Part shown: positions 23,896-38,800 of the stretch, one piece after another | Layout: every line of letters begins with the position of its first letter | Position numbering within the stretch: the first letter of the stretch is position 1 | Assembly: GCA_026874595.1 (NCBI GenBank) | Contig: CM049310.1 | Coordinates: forward strand, 3,410,001-3,474,000 | Direction: 5' to 3' | Length of the DNA stretch: 64,000 nt | Source: Sipunculus nudus | Taxonomy: Eukaryota > Annelida > Sipuncula > Golfingiida > Sipunculidae | The notes under the pieces: generated by a model | What the model was told of the DNA's origin: nothing | The model's input: the letters and a program-made list of their open reading frames with translations, nothing else | The model's database searches: none | Position numbers and translations under genes: made by a program

Positions 23896-26800
23896 GTAAT
23901 TTTAGACTTCAACAAGATTATAGGCCTACAAGACAGTGTCATTTGGTAGGAAATCTGGTTTTAGTGGTTGATACTTGATAGTAATGATACATTTGACTGT
24001 TCAGCAATGGCAATCTATGATGGCTGTCCTGATTTGAGAGGGTTCTATTATTATTAACTTCTAAGTTTTATAGCTGGTACGACTATAGAAATCGGGCTTC
24101 ACCCAAACTTGCATAACATATGCACAAAGTCATGCTTCTGTTCATAAACAGTACATCTGTCATCAATAACGAGTATATGAATACTTGTTATGCCTACCAC
24201 GTTCGCAATAAATAAGTATCCACCCACGCTATAAGGTACTGAGGTCTGCTATTCTATCGTCAACGTGACAAACTGTTTACATGTTCCTCCATGTTTTCTG
24301 ACAGATCCCGTCTTGCTCTCGTGTAGTACCATGTGCACAAAGTGTGCCCACATCACACACACTTTTCAGGGGGTGCACTAAAGCATGGGTGTGGGGGCGC
24401 TAGCCCCAATTCATTCAATACGTAATTTTATATTTCCGTTTACTCTTTACGTTCTCTTTATTTTTAGCTCAGCTGACTATAAGTCATCTGAGCTATAGTC
24501 GTGGTCCATTGTCTGTCGTCCATCTGTCCGTCCATCCATAGATGTGGCACGTTTTGAAACCGTAAGACATAGAAATCTAAAATTCTGCATAACGTTAGAT
24601 GTCCCCAAGATCTCCTACCAAGCCGAAAAACTGGGTCTTTGCGACTTAGTTCCTTTGAGAAATTAAGAAAAAACCTCAATTAAAAACCTATTTTCACACT
24701 TCAGGACGGCCTAATATCAAAACCACTCATCTGTTTTTCCTCATATTTACCATAAATATTCCTCTATATAGTTCCTAAGTACATACCAGAAATTATGTCT
24801 GTATTATATAATTTTAAAAAGTTATGGGCCCAAATATAATGCATTTTGAAAAAAATCAGGAAAGATATTTGATCACTTAACACAAAACATGTTAAAGCTA
24901 TGGACTTTTTTTCAAGTAATATAATTGTATAACAAATTAAATTGTATACCCAAAATTAGATCAAAATCTTTTAAATTTTTTATAATATTAACAAAAATAA
25001 TAAATTGGTACCTTAAATTTTGCCCAACTTTGACCATGGCATGATTGTTTCCTGTAAGTACTGTGGATTTAATTTTCACAGCAGGTTTTTGTTAGCATTT
25101 TGTCTGTTAACACCAAAAATTTGAAACCAGTTGATCAAAAACTGTAGATTTTATTCAAGTTTTCAAGCACCATGTAACATATTGTTTACATCAAGCTAGT
25201 GTTATGCAGTTTGCAAGAGCTCAGCTCCCAAGCTTCAGCTCCCAGTTCCTAAAATTTGGCATACAATTAGATGTCTCCAAAATCCCCTACCATGCCAAGA
25301 ATTTGGTCACTAGGACTTAATACCTTCAAGATATTAATGAAAAACTTCATTTTTCCATTAAAAACCCATTGTTACACTTCACAACTGCCTAATATCAAAA
25401 CCACTGATCTGACTTTAATCATATATAATATACATATTTTTCTATACATTCTCTATGCACATGCCAGAAATGATGTCAGTATTGCGTAATTGTTTTAAGT
25501 TATGGGCCAAAACATAATGCACTTTGTAAAAAATCAAGAAATATATTTACTCCCTTAACAAGAGGATTTGCTGAAGATAGAGATTTTTTGTTAGGGATGT
25601 AACATTATTTAATCAAGATTCAATTGAATACCCAAAATTAGTTCTGAATTTTTCAAATTTTATAAGTTATTAGTATAAATATAAAATTAGTACCTTAAAT
25701 TTTGCCCAACTTTGACCATGGCAAGTTTGTTTCCTGTGAGCACTGTTGATATAATTTTCATATCATGCACACATAAGGATTTCAGCTTTTTAGTTTAGAA
25801 AGCTGAAAGAAATTGGCCAAAAATTTTAGCTTTTATTAATGTTTTTATGATACCATGTCAGACCTTGGCTCTCCCCAGCCCCTCTTGAGTCACCTGTATG
25901 TTGACCTTTCAGCAAATTATGCACACTTGAGGCGAAACATACACTGGGGCAGCCAAGCATCTAATGGCCAGCCACAGTTGATCCAGGTGTCCAACCCAAC
26001 TCATCTAGTAGTTTTAACCAACAACATAACAATAAACAATACATTAATAAATTTTTATTGGTTTTTAATAACAAATTAAAAAAAAATAGAAAAGGAATTT
26101 GTTAGTTGATAATTAACTTGCAGTAACTGATGATAAAAGAATCTTGTATTGATGGATAGAATGTCACGTATTCCAAATAACACCATGCAGTCACCTATGG
26201 TACTTTTCAGTTAAATTTTAATGATAAAAAAATAAAATCATATTCATTACTAATCATTAGGGATCATATGAAGGAAATTAATGATAGACAAAGATGCAGT
26301 TGATAATATTAATCTAGATTCCTACTGTGTCTAGTGTAAACAATGATGAGAAATTAGTCCAAAATGAATTTATTACATTTTTTTTTTAATATAAATAAAA
26401 GCCATAAAACCAGGTACTTGTGATCATTATTTAAATGTGTGAATTTTGTATATTCTGGATTCTCAACATCATTGTTTGGTGAATACTGAATAAATACCAG
26501 ACATGGTGCGAATACTTTGCAAATGTATTTGAATACGAATATGAATATGTACTCCATTATAAAATTTCTTGCATAAGAATGGAAATTCAGGTAAAAATGA
26601 AAGTATATGAATACCAGTGCAAATACTTTTAAAATGTATTCATGAATACATTCATGAGTATATTCTTTAATATTATTTTAATAATCATTTCAGTTATATT
26701 TTATTTTAAAAATCATACGATTCTCTTATTATTTTTGATAAAAATTATATTTGGGACAATATTTGTAATTATTTTTAATAAATAGTTAAACTCTTATATT

Positions 26801-29800
26801 ATATGTTCTGCTTATAAGTTATATGGCCAAGTCAAAATCTGTGTGACAATAGCACTCGATTTGTTAATAAAACAAATGAAATCAATCCTCTTCCCTGTCC
26901 CCAAAGATACTATCAAAATCATACATAAGCTAAACACCAACAACTTAAGTTACAGCTTATATTTATTACCACACAAAACCAGCATGTGCCTCATTTCTAA
27001 ATCATATTTTTTTATCATATATAACAGCTGAGCGCCGTGACCCATGGGTCCCTTGTTTCCCTCTTCTATAGTCAATTTACTCTTACCTTCTCTTAGGTCC
27101 ACTTCTCTTTATACAAGTTTCATCCTTAATTATAAAGTGTGTACAATTAACGTCTTCGTCACATGTGCCCTCCTCCCACCAAGTAAGTGCAACTTCAACA
27201 ATAACATCTGAAATACAATCATTTCCCCCATTGATATATGTATGCAAATAATGCGGCTTCCTCTATTCGCTTAGCACACCACTGTCACATATTCTGCTTC
27301 AAACTACTCTCATAATCAGCATAACCAACCAGCATTACGAAACAATTACACGTAGACGGACCCTTTGGAAATCCCCGTTTCTATAAATAGTTCTCACCTC
27401 GTGTCATTCCTCGCTTCGTATTGTCAAACACACCGTCTCGCTACATGCATGAAAGAACTACCTTACTGCATCAGTTCAATAATAATAAGCACACATCACC
27501 AATATAGTTTATAATAAATATCTATGGCATTTTTTTTTTACACATGGGGACCATTTTTACCATTTATGCATCTCAAAAAATTTTTTAACAGGTGCATGAC
27601 ACGTTACGCCTATAAATCTTTCTAGTTTTTTTATAAGATTCTAAATTTTCCTTTCTACTTACCATAACTATGTCAACTTCTTATGTACAATTTGTTCTGT
27701 TTTCTGTGGTTAAATACAAAATTTACAATGGGCATGTCCGCATCTGCCGTTGTAAATTCTCACTGCATCAGCCATGAACTGCCTGAACAAATCTTTTCCA
27801 CTGTGTTTTTTTTCCCGCCACATGAACACACAAAGGTACCCAGGTAAATGTTCTCCCTTCACCCCGAACCGGATCTGTCTTGAACAGTGAACATAAACAC
27901 TTTTTTCTTGTCAAACTTTTCCCTTCCACCAAACCCCCAACCCCCTTTTACATCATGACCCCGATTGTACTTTCTTTTCGCAAATTTAGACTCGTCTATT
28001 TCTGCGTACACTCCGTGCCCTCCTATCTTCTCACCTCTATCAGAGTCTCTCAGTAGTGTTTCTTTGCACACTTCTCTACAAAAGCTGCTCCAATCCACAG
28101 CTGTGTTACTGCTGCAACCTGTCTCATATTTTATTTGAGACTGTGTATTTCCCACACACCACAAGTATGTTATATCCCTTATTTCTTCTAGTGTCAGTTT
28201 TAATAGCGAAAAACCAGCTCCCATGTCTTATACTGAGTTTCATATTGTGACTTTTAGGTTTCCTTTTATGGCATCTCCACTGATACATGTCATGGTTATC
28301 CTTATCATTAACAATTACCAGTTTCATAGAACATTTACAAACGGGGCAGCTATGGCTGCGTGCCAACATACCCTGTTCCTGCAACCAAGCTATAGTTGCC
28401 TCTTTCGACATCAATATTTCTCTCACTAGTTTGTATGTGTGATATGTGTTGGTCGGCCAATGGTATCTTCTTTTCTTCTTTGGTAGCTACCCTTACTCGA
28501 ACAGCATTGACTTCCAGCATCTACAGTTACAACATCATCAGTGCATGTGCCTGTCGACATCACTGACACCTTACAGGAACCCCCCGCTGTACTCACTGTT
28601 TTCTTTGGGTCATCTTTCTTACAGAGTTTTAATCGTCTTCTTTTGGCCACCATATCTACAGATTTTCCATCACTTTCATGTTGTCTTTTAAGCATTGTAC
28701 CGTGTCCAGATACATTCACTATCATGTCATTTAACTTCTCTCTCAGACTATCAGGTCGTGCACTCTCCATGTTTAGGTGCGTTGACTATGACGGACCTTA
28801 GCAACTGTCAACCCTATCATTCATTAAATAACAGTAACAAAAAAGTCACATGACCATCAAATCGCCCTGTTAATCCCCTTGCAATCCCTAATGAATGTGT
28901 CACCTCCAGCCTAATCCACACCAAACACCTCACTCTCAACACCATTATGAGATTCATTCATTATTTATAATAACCATTATATTTAATCTTTTATTGTTAA
29001 AGTGGGTTACCTACATTTTAATTTTATCAATACCTACCCTTTTTTATTCATTTCAAATCTAAATATCTCGTCATCTTGATGTCACCGGCGATTCTCACGA
29101 GTGAGTCCGCCCCTTCAATACCATTCAAAAATTGTACCTGTAAAGCCCAATAGGGGTCGCTACCGTTTCTTATGACATCACCATTTCCCGTGTGCTGTCA
29201 CATGGGGTTTCACTGACAATAGACTTAAATACCCCAACTTTTCACGGACTTGCCTGCGTGGCACAGTTGGTTACGCAGACGGCTTCTGAGCGTGCGGTCG
29301 GTGGTTCGAGTCTCATCATGTCTACATATCATTGCATGTTGTTCACAATGTCCTAATATGTGTAATAATTCACATGCCTCTCATTCATTCCAGATTACCA
29401 GTTTCATATATACCATACGCTCGCACAACAGATCACAAGGAATTCAGAAATAACTTGCCATAACATTCTTTATTAATTGTTTGCCCCCCCCCCCCCCCCC
29501 CCCCCAAAAAAAAACCAACCCAGTTTTTCTCTATCCCCATCAAATATATCGCCCTCTTTAGCTAGTTCTGTGAACCAAGGTGAAGCCCCCGTTCTATAGT
29601 CGCTCCCTATATATTTTCTTTAGCAGGGTTTGCTGGTAGACCCAGTTTACAACAGAGCCACAAGCTGCTGCTTTCATTTATCTAGCGGACGGGAACGCAT
29701 GCATCTGTTAGACGATGCAGCCAGTTTTAGTACATCTGATCTTGAGTGTGGTGAGCCGGGATAATTGTTTCAGTAAGCAGTGTGCAGTGCATGTATTACA

Positions 29801-32800
29801 ACTTACATCATTCCTGCTGTCAGTATCCTTGTAACTGGACCACTGGCTACACAAAACTTGCTACACTGGTTGTGCAGTGTTACCAAGGATTATACACTGG
29901 ATTGTTAAAGCCGGCCAGGTGCCTTTTATCACATTTCACCTGGGTGGATCAGGAAGTTTGTAGTAATGATGTAACATGTGCACTAAACACCACTAGCTGA
30001 AACAATCACCCGGCTCCCCACACTCAAGGTCAGATGGACTCAAACCGGGTGCATCGTCTAACAGATACATACTAGATAAATGAAGTAAACAGCCTGTGGC
30101 TGTGTGTTTACAACAAATCAGAATTTCAGTCTCTGGTCATTACTGGTATGATTTTTGGAAAAATATACTTACACTATTATTATATTTGGTCCAAATGTCT
30201 GTTTTCAATTCCTGTTTGGACTGAAGTACATGTAACTGAACTAATTCTTGAATATGGTATTTCAGTTAACTGGCTAGTGATCTACTTCTGAAATGTGCAT
30301 CAGCTGAATAAAAAACTACATTCACAGCACTGCATAATCATTGACACTGTACTGCATAATCATTGAAGAATATATAGAAAAGCAAGCCCTTTTTTCTCCA
30401 TGTAAGAACTGGCCTTTTTTTTGTACCTGCAGGAAGCCATTGCCATCGTGATAGACGTGGGACCATCCATGAACCAGGCCCCAGCAGGAGATGCCACATT
30501 CCTGGAGACTGCTCTGACAGCAGCTAATCGAATTCTTCAAAGGAAGGTAAGTTTCATTGGTTAAGCCTTCAAAATAAGTAGCCCTGAATACATGACTCAG
30601 TTGGTATTTAAAGTGGACCTATAGGTCCTACAAGAGCCAGGCACTACTGCCAGCCAAGTTAATATCAAGCGGAACCATGCTTATCTGGGGGCGCTGCCAA
30701 TATTTCACTACGCAGAAGTGAGCTGATTTTATGCAGCTCTGTTTTCCTTGAAAAAAAAATATCAATACAAAAAGATAAACCTTTTACAATTAAAATCTGC
30801 CAAAAAAATGGGCAGGTTTTGTTATTTTTTTTTTCTTATCACTGATTTGAAACAGTGTGATTGTTTAAATATGGAAGTGTTGGCTTATGAAACCACAAGG
30901 ATAAACTATACTCAGTATTTTATCACAAGCTAGTTTATTGTAAAAATGGATGCAATATGTGACACATAATATATAAAACTTTACCAAATAAAAAGGGTAC
31001 TTTGTAACATCATTAAATGAATAAGTTTTCAGGTCAGTGTAAGCCAGACAACATTTTGCCAGACAAGTCCAGCCACGAAACTCCGCTTACTACTAAAGTC
31101 AATTGCATCAGTCTCTCTGATATGATCATCATCTCTGTGGTGACGCTGCTGTTTCATGTGTCTTGCATGAAAAAGCTGTCAATCACATTCACTCTCAGTG
31201 ACATACTTTTCACAAAGTAGACTTTCCATAAACATGCAGGGAGATTACTGGTTTTCTGAAGTTGTACCAGAATATTTTTTGCAAAAATAACATATCAAAA
31301 CCATTAACTTGGTGTGCTTGAAGTGATACAAATTGTAATTTGTGAGACAACAAAAAGGAGTTGAAAATATGGTTTGTCATTGAGATTTTTTACCATTTTA
31401 CAACAGTTTTCAACATAATTAGTTCTGTACTCGGCTGTCAGTGACGAGATTGTTGATTCAGTTCTGGTAATACTTTCAGCTGTTCTCAGAGTCTAAAGAT
31501 GAGGTATGCTTGGTATTGTTTGGAACAGACAACACGGCGAACAATCTGGCGGATGACGAGTCATACCAGAACATCACCGTCGCTCGAGAACTCGGGATGG
31601 TGGACTGGGACTTACTGAGTTATGTGGAGGATGAGGTGCAACCAGGAAATGTATCAGCTGACTGTATCCTTATATGAGACCTACTAAGTAAATTTCTGGA
31701 TGGTTTTGTCTACCAACACATTAAATAATAAAAATTGTAATGTACCATGTGAAATCTGAGTAAAATCTTTGATGGCCTTATAAACATACATGAGTCAACA
31801 ATTATTGACGATAACATTGCACTTCCTATACATGTGGCAACAATCACTGACACTCCTATACATGTGTCAATCTTTGAAAATAACATTACACTTCCTATAC
31901 ATGTGACAACAATCATTGACAGTTACGTTACACTTCCCATACATGTGTCAACAATCTTTGACAATAACATTACACTACCTATACATGTGTCAACAGTTAG
32001 TGACCGTAACATTACACTTCCTATACATATGTTAACAATCAGTGACCATAACATAACACTTCCTATACATGTGTCAACAATCATTGACAATAACATTACA
32101 CTTCCTATAAATGTGTCAACAATCATTGACAATACATTACACTTTCATACATGTTTCAACAATCATTGACAATAACATTACACTTACTATACATGTGTCA
32201 ACAAACATCGACAATAAAATCACACTTCCTAAACATGTGTCAACAATCATGGATAATAATATTACACTTCCTATACATGTGTTAACAGTCATTGACAATA
32301 ACATTGCACTTCCTATCAGACAAAGGGGCAATCATGAATGTATTTCCTCAACAAGTTTAGACTCGTATCTTGAGAAATGTGTTTGCCTATTCCAGTGTGA
32401 CCAGTCATGATTTTTCTGATTCCTTAATATTTTAAGCTGTTAATTTCTCTTTCAACACAGAAAATATCAAATTCATAAGATAAAAATGAACTAATATAGA
32501 TGAAGATCACTGCTGACTGTTGCTTTGACCTATCATGTCCAGTTTTTAGCTCAGCTGACTGTAAGTCATCTGAGCTATAGCGATCACTCTTTGTCCGTCT
32601 GTCCGTCCGTCTGTCCTTTAACCTGGCACAAATCGTAACGGCTGGACCTAGAATCTTGGTCCATGAAAAATCTCCTTGGAAACCAGAAAATAGGTCTCTG
32701 TTACCCATATCCTTCGAGCTATGGGGCCCCAAAGTACCCCCCAGAATATTCAAAAATTTCATACAAAAACTTCAATATCTCATTAACTACATCACTGATG

Positions 32801-35800
32801 GTCATGATTTTTTGCATACATATTGATCATGAGAAGATTCATTAGTTCCTGCAGACTGGTGGTGCCACCTGTATTTTTCGATTTTTATGCCGCCGCAACA
32901 AAGTGGCCTGGGCATATAGTTTTACCCATGTCCGTCCTTCCGTCATTCCAAAATCAAACAGTTGTACGGCCTTTTTTTCGCAATGCCTGCAGATATTAGC
33001 CAGATTTTTTATGTGTGGGCAGATAATGACCGGTTACAGATTGAGTTCGCGTTTCGTCCTGGTTGACCTACTTTTGACCTTTTTACGGGTCCTTAACTTA
33101 GAAAATTTCATGAAAAATAGAAATTTTCATGACAAATACACATGAACGGACTTTTTAGCTCAGCTGACTATAAGTCATCTGAGCTATAGTCGTGGTCCAT
33201 TGTCCATCGTCCGTCTGTCCATAGATTGGCACGTTTTGAAACAGTAAGACTTAGGAATCCAAAATTCAGCATAATGTTAGATGTCCCCAAGATGTCCTAC
33301 CAAGCCGAAAACTGGGTCTTTGTGACTTCGTTCCTTTGAGAAATTAAGTAAAAACCTCAAATTTTTATTAAAAACCTATTTTCACTCTTCAGGACTGCCT
33401 AATATCAAAACCACTCATCTGTTTTTCCTCATATTTACCATAAATATTCTTCTATATAGTTCCTATGTACATGCCAGAAATTAAGTCTGTTAAGTATAAA
33501 TTCTTTAAGTTATGGGCCCGAACATAATAGACTTTGTAAAGAATCAGGAAAAATATTTACTCACTTAACATGAAAAATTTTGAAACTAGAGTCTATTTTC
33601 CCAAGTATATAACTATGTTTGATTAAGATTTAATTGTGTACCCAAAATTAGATCTGAATTTTGTAAATTTTTATTAGCATAAAAATAAAATCAGTACCTT
33701 AAATTTAGCCCAACTTTGACCATGGCACGTTATTCTCCTGTATGTACCATTGATTTAATTTTCACAGCATGTAAACATAAATATTTAATTTGTTTAAATC
33801 TGAAATTTGAAAATAAAAGCTTGAAAATTAAGCTAGTTATTGATTTTTTTTCTTGAGGCTCTACTGTAGTCATTTGCTTTGATAACAGATTACAGATGCA
33901 GGGTCCCACTCCAGGTCACTGGAAGTCTGGCTATGCCAAGGTTTCTGATTTGTTACAGTCACTGGGGGAGACCCCCTGCTGTGACAGGTGTACAGTTATT
34001 CTAATATGACCACCACCCCCCCCCCCCCCCCCCCCGGCAAACCCAACCCACTAGGTGTAATGCAGTAATTGTTATTGTTTTTACTGTATTTTCTTAATTG
34101 TAACACTGTTTCCACTCCAATATACAAAAACTTTACTTAAAAAAGTAATTCAAGTGTAATCCAGAAGATGCCATGTTGTGTGAATGTAGCATTTTTAAAG
34201 AAATTAATTTTCTTTTAAATGATTTTAACAGATATAATTGAACCCATCAGTATGCTTAAATTTATAAAATATGAAGCACATTATGGATAAATAAAGACAC
34301 AATTGAAAAATGTGAAATCTAAATCAAGTATTATTTTTAGATATTTATTGTTTTGCAGATTTAAAAGATATATTTTTGTGGTAAAAAATAAATAAACATT
34401 TGTATGCATGGTGTGGTGTTATATGACAAGACTGAGATTTATGATGATGCAATTGAGAATTATGAATCAACTTTTTTATTCAGATGTATCTGTTTTATTG
34501 GAAATGTATAGAAATATAAACTCAAATTTTAAAAAAATTGATGTGATAAAAAAATTAGGATTTAATACAAACATTTGTTCTTTATTTTCCTGCCACAGCA
34601 GAATTTGAGATCAGGCTTTGTTTGCCCTGTTTTATGTTGTTAATTAGTTATATTTCATCTGTATACATTTCATAAAAAAGTACATATATATTTAATAATA
34701 TATATTATACAAAAAAATAGATTCAATTAAACAAATTTGTAAACTACTGAAATGTCAACAGTTAATCAAAAAGCAAACTGATGATCATGGTATAGTACAG
34801 ATCATTTGTTCACAAACTGCTCACATGCTTCAGTTTCAACATTAGGAAACACATGGTCAGGTCACAAAATATTATTTGCAACAATTTCTTGCTCATCAAT
34901 ACAAACCAATCATATAAACCAATCATGGCCTTTATTACCTCTTCCTCTTACACTTAAGCTCTATTTGATATTATTTTAGATTTTTACCTTCAAGGTCAAC
35001 TTCAGCTGAGCACAGTGACCCATAGGTCCCTTGTTTTCGCAATGCCTGCAGATATTGGCCTGATTTTTGGTGTGTGGGCAGATATTGACCAGTTACAGAT
35101 CGAGTTCGCGTTTCGTCCAGGTTGACCTACTTTTGACCGTTTTACGGCTCTTAAACATAGAAAATTTCATGAAAAATATAAATGTTCATGACAAATACAC
35201 ATGTACAGACTTTTTTTCGCAATGCCTACAGATATTGGCCTGATTTTTGGTGTGTGGGCAGATAATGACCAGTTACAGATGGAGTTCGTGTTTTGTCCCG
35301 ATTGACCTACTTTTAACTGTTTTACGGCTCCTTAACTTAGAAAATTTCATGAAAAATAGAAATTTTCATGACAAATACACATGTACAGACTTTTTTTTGC
35401 AGTGCCTGCAGATATTGGCCTTAGTTTTAGTGTATGGGCAGATAATGACCAGTTACAGATGGAGTTCGCGTTTTGTCCCGGTTGACCTACTTTTGATCGT
35501 TTTACAGCTCCTAAACTTAGAAAATTTCATGAAAAATAGAAATTTTCATGACAAATACAAATGTACAGACTTTTTTTTCGCAGTGCCTGCAGATATTGGC
35601 CTGATTTTTGGTGTGTGGGCAGATAATGACTAGTTACAGATCGAGTTCGCGTTTCATCCCAGTTGACCTATTTTTGACCATATGACAGAGATCCTGAACA
35701 TAGAAAATTTCATGAAAGACAAAAATTTTTATGAAAAATGCACATGTATGGACTTTTTTTCACAATGCCTGCAGATACTGGCCTGATTTTTGGTGTGTCG

Positions 35801-38800
35801 CTTGATATTGACCCGTTACAGATCAAGTTTGCATTTTGCCCTTGTTGACCTACTTTTGACCATACGACACCTCCCGAACTTAAAAATATTTTACAAAATT
35901 TAACAAATGTTTCTAATTTGCCCCAGGCGGGGGCATTCGTGTCGTTCTGACACATCTAGTTTAAGAATTTTTTTCTCTAATTTTGAGACCTTTAAAAATG
36001 TGAACATCTGTTAACAGGGCACAAATCATAAAGACTGGACCTAGAATCTTCATTCTTGACACACTGAGAGACCTATGATAAGTCTCCATGGAAACCAGAA
36101 ATTAGGTCTCTGTTACCCATATCCTTAGAGCTATTGGGCCCCAAAGTACCCCCCCAGAATAGTCAAAAATTTCATACAAAAACTTCAATATCTCATTAAC
36201 TACATCACTGATGGTTATTATATCTTGCATACATATTGATCATGAGATATTTCATTAGTGTCTGCAGACTGGTGGCGCCACCTGTATTTTTCAATTTTTT
36301 ACGAATTCTTTTCTCTATTTTTGAGACCTTTAAAACTGAACACCTGTCAATAGGGAACAAATTGTAGAGACTGGACCTAGAATCTTCATTCCTCACACAG
36401 TGATAGACCTATGGAAAGTCTCCATGGAAACCTGAAATAAGGTCTCAGTTACCCATATCCTTTGAGCTGTGGGGCCCCCCAGAATAATGGAAAATTTGAT
36501 AAAACAAATTGCAACATCTCAATAACTACAACACTGATGGTCATGATTTTTGGCAAACATATTGATCAAGAGGTGTTCCATCAGTTCCTGTAGACTGGTG
36601 GTGCCACCTGTATTTTTTCAAATTTTTACAATTATTTTTCTCTTATTTTTGAGACCTTTAAGGATGTAGTTATCTGTCAACAGGGTACAAATCGTAACGA
36701 CTGGACCTAGAATCTTCATTCTTGATACACAGGGAGACCCATGAGAAGTCTCCATGGAAACCTGAAATAAGGTCTCTGTTACCCATATCCTTTGAGCTAT
36801 GGCGCTCCAAAGTACAGCTCAGAATAATGGAAAAATTGTTACAAAAGCTGAAGTATCTGAACAACTAATGCAGAGATCACCAGACATGGGGTCTATTACA
36901 GTTGTTCTATTACTATTACTATTACTATTACTTTCAATTTCTGATATTACTATTACTATTTCTATTACCACATTTTATCTTCTATTACTATTACTATTAC
37001 TATTACTAGGGTATCTATTACTATTACTATTACTATTACATGTACTTAAACTGATGGTAGGATTCTAGACCTTGCGCAGCCATGAGTGCTATAAACTAAC
37101 ACTACAATCACATGTTTAAATAATATTAAAAGCAACTATATCATCCAGTTGCCTACACAATTTTCTGCCAATTTTCACAATTTTTACAATTGTGCCTGCA
37201 GTATGACTTTATCCAAGTGATTGTAGTACTGGTCTGAGTTTATAGCATTGTAGGCTACAGTACATTATGGGTAGTGAAAACACCATAAGCTTATCATGAA
37301 CATTTTGGGTCTGCACTGTACCTGGTTCCATATTATATTTTTCTTGAATAATGTGTTATTGCAATTTGTATGATTAAAATGCAAACTGGCTTGTGAAAAC
37401 AAATCTAGGTACATTTCAGAATATGCATATGGATTGATGGATGTGAGATAAGATGTACATGTCACAATAATAAAACACTGTATTTATCTGTCTCTTAACA
37501 TCAAACATGCCTCTGTTTATCCATGGTTTACTAATCAAAGGTCAGATTGTGCCAGGTAACTTATTTGGCTGTGACCTACTCTGTCCAGTACTCTTATGTA
37601 ATTAGCACAAGTGGTCACCAGCTATGTGGCAGCTGGCCAATGCTTGCCTCAACAATAGGCACATCCTGGGCAGTTACTGGACAAGAACTGAGTCTGTTCA
37701 GCATTATTTACTGATATGCTTAATGATCAAGGGGCTCACAGGAAGTAATAGAAAGTAATATGTATTACTCTATTACTTTGCCTTTTGTTTCTATTACTAT
37801 TACTATTACAGCTCAAATTTTTGAGTCTATTACTATTACTATTACTATTACATGGAAAAAGCTGTAATAGTCTATTACTATTACTATTACTTATTACTAT
37901 TATCCCATGTCTGGAGATCACCATAATTGTTTGTTTGGATATTGATCATGGAGTGTTTCATCAGTTTCAGCAGACTGGTGGCACCATCTGTATTTGTTCA
38001 GGTTTTTTTTACGAATTTTTTCTCTATTTTTGAGACCTTTAAAGATATGAACATCTGTTAATTGGGCACAAATCATAACAACTGGACCAAGAATCTTCAT
38101 TCTTGACACACTGGGAGACCCATGAAAAGTCTCCATGGAAACCTGAAATTAGGTCTCTGTTACCCATATCCTTTGAGCTATGGCACTCCAAAGTGGTGTA
38201 ACCACCTGTATTTATTTTTTAAAGTTTATGCATTTTTTCTCTTTTTTTGAGATAAATAAATACAGTCACAATCTTGGCCTGTTGGTTAATTTGTTTGATG
38301 CTTCAGTTGAATGGGTATATACTACCATTCAGATGATAAAATTTCCTTTGGCGAATCTCTTTCCAGTCAGCTGAGCGTCATGACCCATGGGTCACTTGTT
38401 CTATTTTTTTACTATAAAATGACAACAATCATGTCAGTTTCTCAACTGTAATTACATCTAGTGTCCCAAAACCTTGTGTGTTTATTGATCACAAGTGGAT
38501 GCCATATAGTAATCACCCTGTCTGTCTTTTTGTCTGTCTGTCTGTTCATCTGTCCATCCACACAAATTTGTTTCCAGATGATAACTCCAGGTTGTATTGA
38601 CACATGGATTTCAAACTTGACTTGCATATGGCCCTACACTAAAGCAAGAACCTGTATGATTTTGGGGTCACAAGGTCAAATCTCAAGGTCACAGGACTCA
38701 CTTATTGTATCGCCAGACATAGTCTGGAGATACTATGGTTTAGGCAAGGTCGCGCCGCCACCGCAGAGATTTCTTTTGGACACAATAACTCAAAAAATAT

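Larger units (their letters stand above)
32543..38400. mobile_element. Family A Helentron-like element, copy A2 (outer element of a nest)
   Basis: 5' TTTTTAGCTCAGCTGACTG with hairpin and GTCCGTCTGTCC; 3' CAGCTGAGCGTCATGACCCATGGGTCACTTGTT. The body is made of units of about 330 bp that end in GGTGGCGCCACCTGTATTTTTC. It is interrupted by B1 (32886-35959) and by a hAT-like element (36881-37913). Removing B1 rejoins a body unit at a T-run. Confidence 0.7.

Noticed and set aside
29250-29320. Functional tRNA gene
   Set aside because: A and B boxes are present, but the acceptor stem does not pair and the anticodon stem is poor.
31834-32169. 111-codon open frame of 14-residue repeats
   Set aside because: Produced by the 42-bp minisatellite inside Ku80 intron 3; open on both strands with no start context or splice support.
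31796-32318. CRISPR-like repeat array
   Set aside because: Units are contiguous with no unique spacers, and the DNA is animal.
36799-37068. Leucine-rich 89-codon open frame
   Set aside because: It is the translation of the TTA/CTA trinucleotide tract in the hAT-like element.
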